Part shown: positions 58,301 through 64,000 of the stretch, in pieces
How the letters are laid out: each line of letters starts with the position of its first letter
Numbering within the stretch: the stretch's first letter is position 1
NCBI RefSeq assembly: GCF_954871325.1
Contig: NC_088778.1
Span: 20,383,120 to 20,447,119, forward strand
DNA length: 64,000 nucleotides
From: Gordionus sp. m RMFG-2023
Lineage: Eukaryota > Nematomorpha > Gordioida > Chordodea > Parachordodidae
Direction of reading: 5' to 3'
The notes under the pieces: model-generated
The model's input: only the letters and a program-made list of their open reading frames with translations
The model's database searches: none
Told to the model about the DNA's origin: nothing
Position numbers and translations under genes: made by a program

Positions 58301-61300
58301 GCAGGGCCGACTCCCGGCCTGCCTGCGAGCCTATGGTGACATGACCAATTAATTATAGGCCCCTCCCGTGGCCTGAAGAATATTAATGTTATATTTCCTA
58401 CCCATTTTACTTTTTGCCTGATTCAATATCACAATTATAAAATAAATTTAAAAAATAAGAAAAGTTTTTAAAAAAATATCTGGAGTAGAGAAATGTTTAT
58501 ACTATTCATTTAATAAAATAAGAAAAAATAGATGAACATCATTAAATCATCAAAGCTATTAAATATTTTATTTGAATGCATAATCTTAAAATAGAGAATA
58601 AAATAAATATTTTGAGTTTGAGATTTCTACCCTATAATCTTTTTAAAAAATTCAGGCAACGAACTGTGCTTAGCTTGGCTGGCTGGGACCAAAATTTTTT
58701 ATTTTGCAAGTCTCTAATTCAAAGGAACTAGGAAAGGGTCCGGTTTTTGGTGACGGACCATGGTCTTATAAAAAGATCGATCCAAACAGTGGTCCTAATT
58801 GAAAAACATGTCCAGGACCGGTTATTTTCTTTTTTTGGTATTTTGAAAATATTTTTGTTTTTACCTTATTTAATTCTTGTTTATTAAGACTATAAGTAAA
58901 ATGTTTCTTTAAAAAACTTATGGTTTTCATATTTTAAAATAGAAATGAAATTAAAATTTATAAAAATTAAATAACTCCTCTAGAAAAATAAAATCAAATA
59001 AAATATAACTAATGATAATTTATGAATATATTTTTTTTACAGTTCACCTATTATGAAAATGGCAGGCAAAATCTGCAATATTTTGTTGAAGGAACTAGTA
59101 TCCGTTTTAACTGGCCCATAACCCCCCCTTAGTTATGGTTTTGAATATTTTAAATATTAATTATAGGAACTATCAATTGGAAATATATGCAAAATGACAA
59201 AGATTGAAACAATTTTTTAAGAATAGTAATCAAAATGAAGAAAAACTAGAGCTCATTATAGATATGTTCAAACTATATTACAGATTAATATATCAAATAA
59301 GATGTCCATTTCAATCTAGATTCTGATTTAAATCATTTTAATAGATTATATAGATAAAAATTAATTACATAATGGTGTATGATTATTGATCAGTATGTTT
59401 ATGAATGTGTTGTAATATACTATATAATATATATACAAACCTTAGATTCATTTATCTTTACAAATTTGTTTGTTGATCCATAAATTTTACATCACAATTT
59501 TAGTTTATAAAATTTGTATTACGTAAAATATTTTGAAAAAATAATTAGTTTATAAAATATTATAGTAGTAACATACCCTAAAGTAAAGACTGTAAATTAG
59601 AGTCCTACGCAAAGAGATTTATAAAGTAAATCACCAAAAAGAATAATTACTACGAAATATATATAGGAAAGATTCATTAATCCTCTGGGGATTGCAAAAT
59701 ATCTTCATAGATAATAAATTGATAACTTTTTATATAGCTTTTACGGATATAATAAAAATAATAAAACCACAATAGAGATGCTAATAAATATTAGTGTAAA
59801 TAATATATTTAATGAGTCTAAGAAAATGAATAATAAATATTAGATACATATTTGTGAGCTACCGTCTGAGCTATGAAGATTTCAATACGAATTAGGTTAA
59901 AATAAAATATGATATACATATTATAGGAAAATATAGATTTATAAATGACTAAATTATATAACATTAATCATAACTTGTATAATGTATGTAATATTAAGAA
60001 TAATTTATTATATTATATATATTTTGGGGATAAATCTGCAAAATTTTGCTGAACTACCGAAAATTTTAGTAGGGTGGCCGAGTCCACAAATTTCGCCCCT
60101 TACCATTAAAATTTAGTACTCTGGCAAAAATAATACCAGCGCTCAAAGAACCAGGTTTATAAGATCCCCCTTTCCTATTGAATTGCATATTCAAATTACT
60201 AAAAATTGATTAAAAATATGTATAATGTTCAACTGATCGGGTATGTTTATAGTATCATCGTTAGGAATCTTTTTTAAATATTTTGCAGTCTAATGATGAG
60301 GGGTATAATAAAAAAGTTAAGGGGTCACCGATCTGTCATTTATCCTCTTACGTAAGATTAAGATTGATTTAAAACTAAATTATACAAATATGTACAATTA
60401 AATAAAATTAGATAACTATTTTTATTTTATGTCGATTTTTTTAGTCAGAAATCATTAATAAATATCCTAAGCTTATTACATAATAAATTTTAAAATATTT
60501 ATAATCATGATTTTTTATCGGCTAAATATAATAATAATAACATTATAACTGTAAGATTGATGGCAATAATTTATACGCACTCAAAAATATTTATATCCAA
60601 TTTTTATAGTGATATTTAAAAAAACGCTAATTATATATCCCGTAATTATCTATTACTATATCATTATAATATATATATCTTATTCGATAATAATATCCAA
60701 AATAATGTTTTTTTATAAAAGTGATGATAAATTTTAAATTTTATACATGTAATTATAATTATTAAATTTTCATTCATAAGATAATTATATACTTTTGATC
60801 TAAAATACTCAATATTATCAAAATGAAAAATCGTTTATGTAAAATTTGATCTGACATCTTTCTATCAAAATTTATTTTTAATACATTTTTAAATTTTGTT
60901 TATCTTCCAATGCGTAACAATACAAGGGCCAGAATTGGGCTGGGGGAGGGGGGGGGGGGTCTCCCCTAAAAAATATTATATGAAAAATTTATGAAAAGAC
61001 GAGCTTGAAGTTAACTCTCTCCCCTCACAGGGTAATTGTTATAGGAATAGACACTGTTTTTTTCTTCTTCTATTTCTATGTAATCATCTCAGATTATTTT
61101 TTCTTCCATTTAAAAAGTGCGTGAAATATATTATATGAATAAACAATACTTATCTCTTAAAAGATATTAAACACATTTTAATAAAATTTTTACATTTTAA
61201 AAGATTAAACTTACTATAAATTTTAAAAATCATTTTTTCTTTTTTGAAAATAAGACGCTTCCCAAAGAGTTCATAATTTAGACAGGAAGCCTCCTAAGAA

Positions 61301-61384
61301 CCCTATACCATGGAAGTGACGCTTTCTTTTCGTATGAAATAAAGTTTGGCATCTTCTATTTCCAAGTGTAGAGCAACAATCATT
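55303..61384. other. Gene-poor AT-rich stretch
   Basis: Nothing convincing. Isolated end-like motifs are at 56390-56402 (CCTCAGGTCTCTG) and 58700-58712 (TGCAAGTCTCTAA), a GGACCGG cluster at 58740-58825, and a G-run at 60942-60958. Around 56950-57040 one frame reads RVAISLRLGCLYLPHHAQDV, which resembles a short piece of a decayed retroelement polyprotein. An 86-codon frame at 55975-56235 has no recognisable domain. Confidence 0.4.
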
Positions 61385-61699
61385 CATTGGCGTACGCAGC
61401 GGGGTGGGGGGAAGGGGCAGGAGGACAAATCCCCCCCCCCCTCAAAGCCAAAAAATGCAGATGCCGGATATATTTTTCAAAAATATTATTGTTTATATTT
61501 ATTTATATTTGTTATTTATTCGTATCTCATATTAAATATATATTTAATTACATTTTGTCACATTTATCTACTAAGTTATTTTATCAATTAATTTCGATTT
61601 CAAGTTTTCCGGCGTAATATTTACTTATTATTTTCAAATTTTTAGTGGCGTAATATTTATCTACCATTTTCAAATTTCTAGTCAAATAATAATTATTTC

Positions 61700-63015
61700 T
61701 GAAACTTCTTGTCCAACAGGGAAAAAGAAATTGCAACTTTGTCTAACGCGATAGAGTCTCTGCCATCAAGCAGTAACAGCTTTTAAGGAGTTAGAAGAGC
61801 CAATTATTTGCTATTACTGAAATATCACAATGGCTTGAAAGAAATATTTCCTCAGAAGCAAGAAAATTATTGGATTCAATGCTTATTCCAAATTTTATTT
61901 CTCATTAGAATGTATTATTTAATTATACAACTATTTTAAGTTTTACTTTTCAAAAACATGACATTGACTCGATTAACAAGATGAGAATAACGGAGAGCAT
62001 TTTATCAGAAAAGGAAATCAGGGCTAATGTTGATGAAGAATTTCATATTTTATATTTTATTGTTGAGTCAAAAGTAGACTATACGTGTTTAATATTTGTC
62101 ACCCTCGACTTGTAGCAAGGCAAGCTCATCGTTAAAACATTAATATAGAATCAGTAGAAGAGTATATCTTAAATACAGATACATTTATAACCCAAATAAA
62201 TGAATTTTTAATTCAATGCAGCACTTACTGCAAATATTACTTCCACAAAAGCCTACCCACTTTTTCAGATGGTGATAGAAAAAAAAATATTTGTTAGATT
62301 TTCATTATGAAGATGTTAAAGTATCTTATGATGCCTTACTAGCTGAATAACTATGTTTATAAGATTAACTATGGTTGTTATAGTCCCAAAAAATGCTATG
62401 GATGCTCTGCATTATTTTAAACACATTTTAGATTAAATTCCCAATGTATTAAAGGGGTTTATAAATTCCCATTAGTAAACTAATGAGAGGACATTCTCTT
62501 TTTTAAGAAGAATAACAGAGGCCTGCAGAAGTACCATTTGCAGGGCACGGCCTGGATTTTTTTTAAAGATTTTATACGGCCCGACTCGGCTTCTTTTAAA
62601 AAAATTTCAGGCCCGGTCCGGCTTTTTTTTAAATTTTTCAGGCCCGGCCCGGATTTTTTAAAAATAAATTATATTTATTTTTGATTATTATAGCTAATAA
62701 TAACGATTTCAAATATAGGCTGTTTTAAAAAATACAGCCCGGATTAGGTGTTTTTTTAAATAATTCAGGTCCGGCTTGGGTGTTTTTTTAAAAAAATTTC
62801 GGGCTCGGCCCGGGTATATTTAAAAAAATTAAAATACTGTCCGGCTCGGGGGCCGGGCCTGCAGGTCTCTGAAAAACATACCAAGAAGTACATCATCTGA
62901 AAGTAGATTGAAAGGTTTGGATCTTTTGAATATTCATAGGTATTTGACGACAAGCAAGGATGAGATAATTGAAAAATTAGCTTAATCACAACGAAGATTG
63001 GATTTTACATTGTAA
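61700..63015 (+). pseudogene. hAT (ZMYM1-like) transposase, C-terminal half, split by a MITE
   Basis: Begins at the CPTG-KK and SLCHQAVTAFKELEEP region, continues through INIESVEEY and TFITQINEF, to NERTFSFL-RR near 62490. It then resumes after the MITE with SRLKGLDLLNIH, KDEIIEKLA and SQRRLDFTL, ending at the same residues as the 21285-23181 copy. It has many frameshifts and stops. Confidence 0.8.
62516..62871. mobile_element. GGCCCGG-family MITE (356 bp) inside a hAT transposase
   Basis: Ends CAGAGGCCTGCAGAAGTACC and CAGAGACCTGCAGGCCCGG (reverse complement), with GGCCCGG arrays inside. Flanks AAGAATAA and AAAAACAT agree at 5 of 8. Continuity of the surrounding transposase gene on both sides confirms the insertion point. 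Confidence 0.85.
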
Positions 63016-63283
63016 ATATATAACATACAAAATGCAATTATTCCTAAGAAACTTTTGGTGTAAAGGCTCAAAAAATTCCAAATTTCTATTTTGGGTCATT
63101 TAAGTGATTCTTTACATATAATTTTTTTATAATTCACATTAATTTAAAATTGTGTATTAGAAATAGTTAATAGTCCTAATAAATTTATGCTTGATATTTT
63201 TAAAAAACAATAATATTTCTTAAAAAATTTCATTATCCCCCCCCCCCAGACCAAATTCCTGCGTACGCGCCTGGCAACAATCA

Positions 63284-64000
63284 CTTAGTATTAGTTTTGC
63301 CTAATCATACACTAACACTTGAGGATAAAAAAATTATCTCTTGTATTAGTTTATTTTCATCACAATCAAACTATTTAATTTGGATGTGTCATTTTTCAAT
63401 GAATCCATTGTCTAACTAATTTTTTTGCAAATGAATTATAAAACATCAAAGCTAGAGCTAGAGAAAGCGCAGCCCTAAATCTCTGAGGTTATTTTTTCCC
63501 ATATTGATAATAGTTATTATTACCAAATTCAATTTAGTGTTGTATAAAGCAATGCTCACTTATATTATGATTGAAATCAGGCTCGGAACTGAGAACCAGA
63601 ACTCTAATCCTTTGTACCCTCAGATTTTACTGAATCCTCCTATTCATATTAGATCGGGTTTAGGGTTCAAGAATTGTTTTCTATTTATTTTCGTTATTAA
63701 AAACATTTTTTCATATAGAAAATTATTCGATCACAAATGTTCATTGTATTTGATGTGCAGTTTTTACATTAGAATTAGCCATTAATGATTCTTTAAAAAA
63801 CAAACTTTGAGAAAACAATTATTAACAAAGAGTGACAAGTTGTAAAAATTTTAAGAAATCCGAAGATTGTTAGAATTCTAATATCATTAAAGCCTATGGC
63901 AAGAATATATTATACAACATGGTCCTCGACTTATAATATACTGGATCAATTATTAAAGATGAATTATTTTATATGGATTTTGTTATATCAACTGTTAAGT
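63284..64000. other. No gene seen
   Basis: AT-rich; the 93-codon frame at 63504-63785 has no recognisable motif. Confidence 0.4.

Larger units (their letters stand above)
61385..63273 (+). mobile_element. Deleted hAT element, sibling of 20815-23577
   Basis: Ends CATTGGCGTACGCAG and CAGGCGCGTACGCAG (reverse complement), with poly-C/poly-G runs inside. The target duplication is perfect, GCAACAAT (61373-61380 and 63274-63281), with a 4-bp CATT slippage at the left junction. The N-terminal half of the transposase was deleted (breakpoint near 61680), and a GGCCCGG MITE is inserted at 62516. Confidence 0.88.

Noticed and set aside
1-64000. tRNA, rRNA, CRISPR arrays
   Set aside because: I looked for tRNA B-box-like sequences, rRNA cores and regularly spaced repeats and saw none. 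GGTTCGAAC strings near 40400 belong to the hAT subterminal array.

Overview
The window is a very AT-rich eukaryotic (animal) locus that is mostly transposon graveyard. Only three or four genes look like host genes. Two hosts calls are firm. The first is the large-subunit ribosomal protein eL20/RPL18A (35106-35925, +, five exons). The second is an Sp6-9-type transcription factor with a buttonhead box and C2H2 fingers (52180-55302, -, two exons found). Sp factors with a CxCPxC buttonhead box are an animal family, so the organism is most likely an invertebrate. Most host introns are extremely short (32-45 bp, GT-AG) and coding uses the standard code. I cannot name the species.

Layout. 1-3.2 kb: end of a hAT-like element, then a complete hAT-type element (1307-3180) carrying a Q/N-rich ORF and retroelement scraps. 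4.2-6.45 kb: an unrecognised eight-exon gene (4523-6449) whose phases join exactly, with a small divergent ORF just upstream. 8.2-8.9 kb: Tigger/pogo transposase relic. 9.0-13.3 kb: minisatellite, a GC-rich island of repeated hairpin units, and a long-TIR element with a G-run tandem array and an integrase-like tail. 13.9-17.3 kb: two nests (a piggyBac MITE in one hAT element; a second hAT element in a hAT transposase relic). 18.8-24.6 kb: a Russian doll of hAT elements. 24.9-26.4 kb: tandem duplication and a retroelement relic. 27.3-32.3 kb: hAT element containing an LTR retrotransposon containing a truncated LINE. 32.3-33.6 kb: GGCCCGG-family hAT element and palindromic MITEs. 35.1-35.9 kb: RPL18A. 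37-43.4 kb: piggyBac relic, hAT element with a single nonsense codon in its surviving region, DIRS-like RT-RNase H relic, hAT relic. 43.6-47.7 kb: full-length 4.07-kb hAT element with perfect TSD. 50.4-51.7 kb: hAT element with GCTCC repeats. 52.2-55.3 kb: Sp gene, with MITEs in its intron. 55.3-61.3 kb: nearly empty. 61.4-63.3 kb: deleted hAT copy with a MITE inside.

Recurrent theme. At least seven hAT-type families are present, most with 8-bp target duplications that I could match base by base. Most carry their own GC-rich subterminal motif array (GGCCCGG, CGATCCGAT, GGTTCGG, CCCGCCC, GCTCCCGC) or a GTTAC-type array, in a sea of AT. These arrays stand out by eye and explain almost all GC-rich spots in the window. 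The most unusual host observation is that the Sp factor appears to have only two zinc fingers instead of the family's three, as though finger 3 was deleted by recombination with finger 2.
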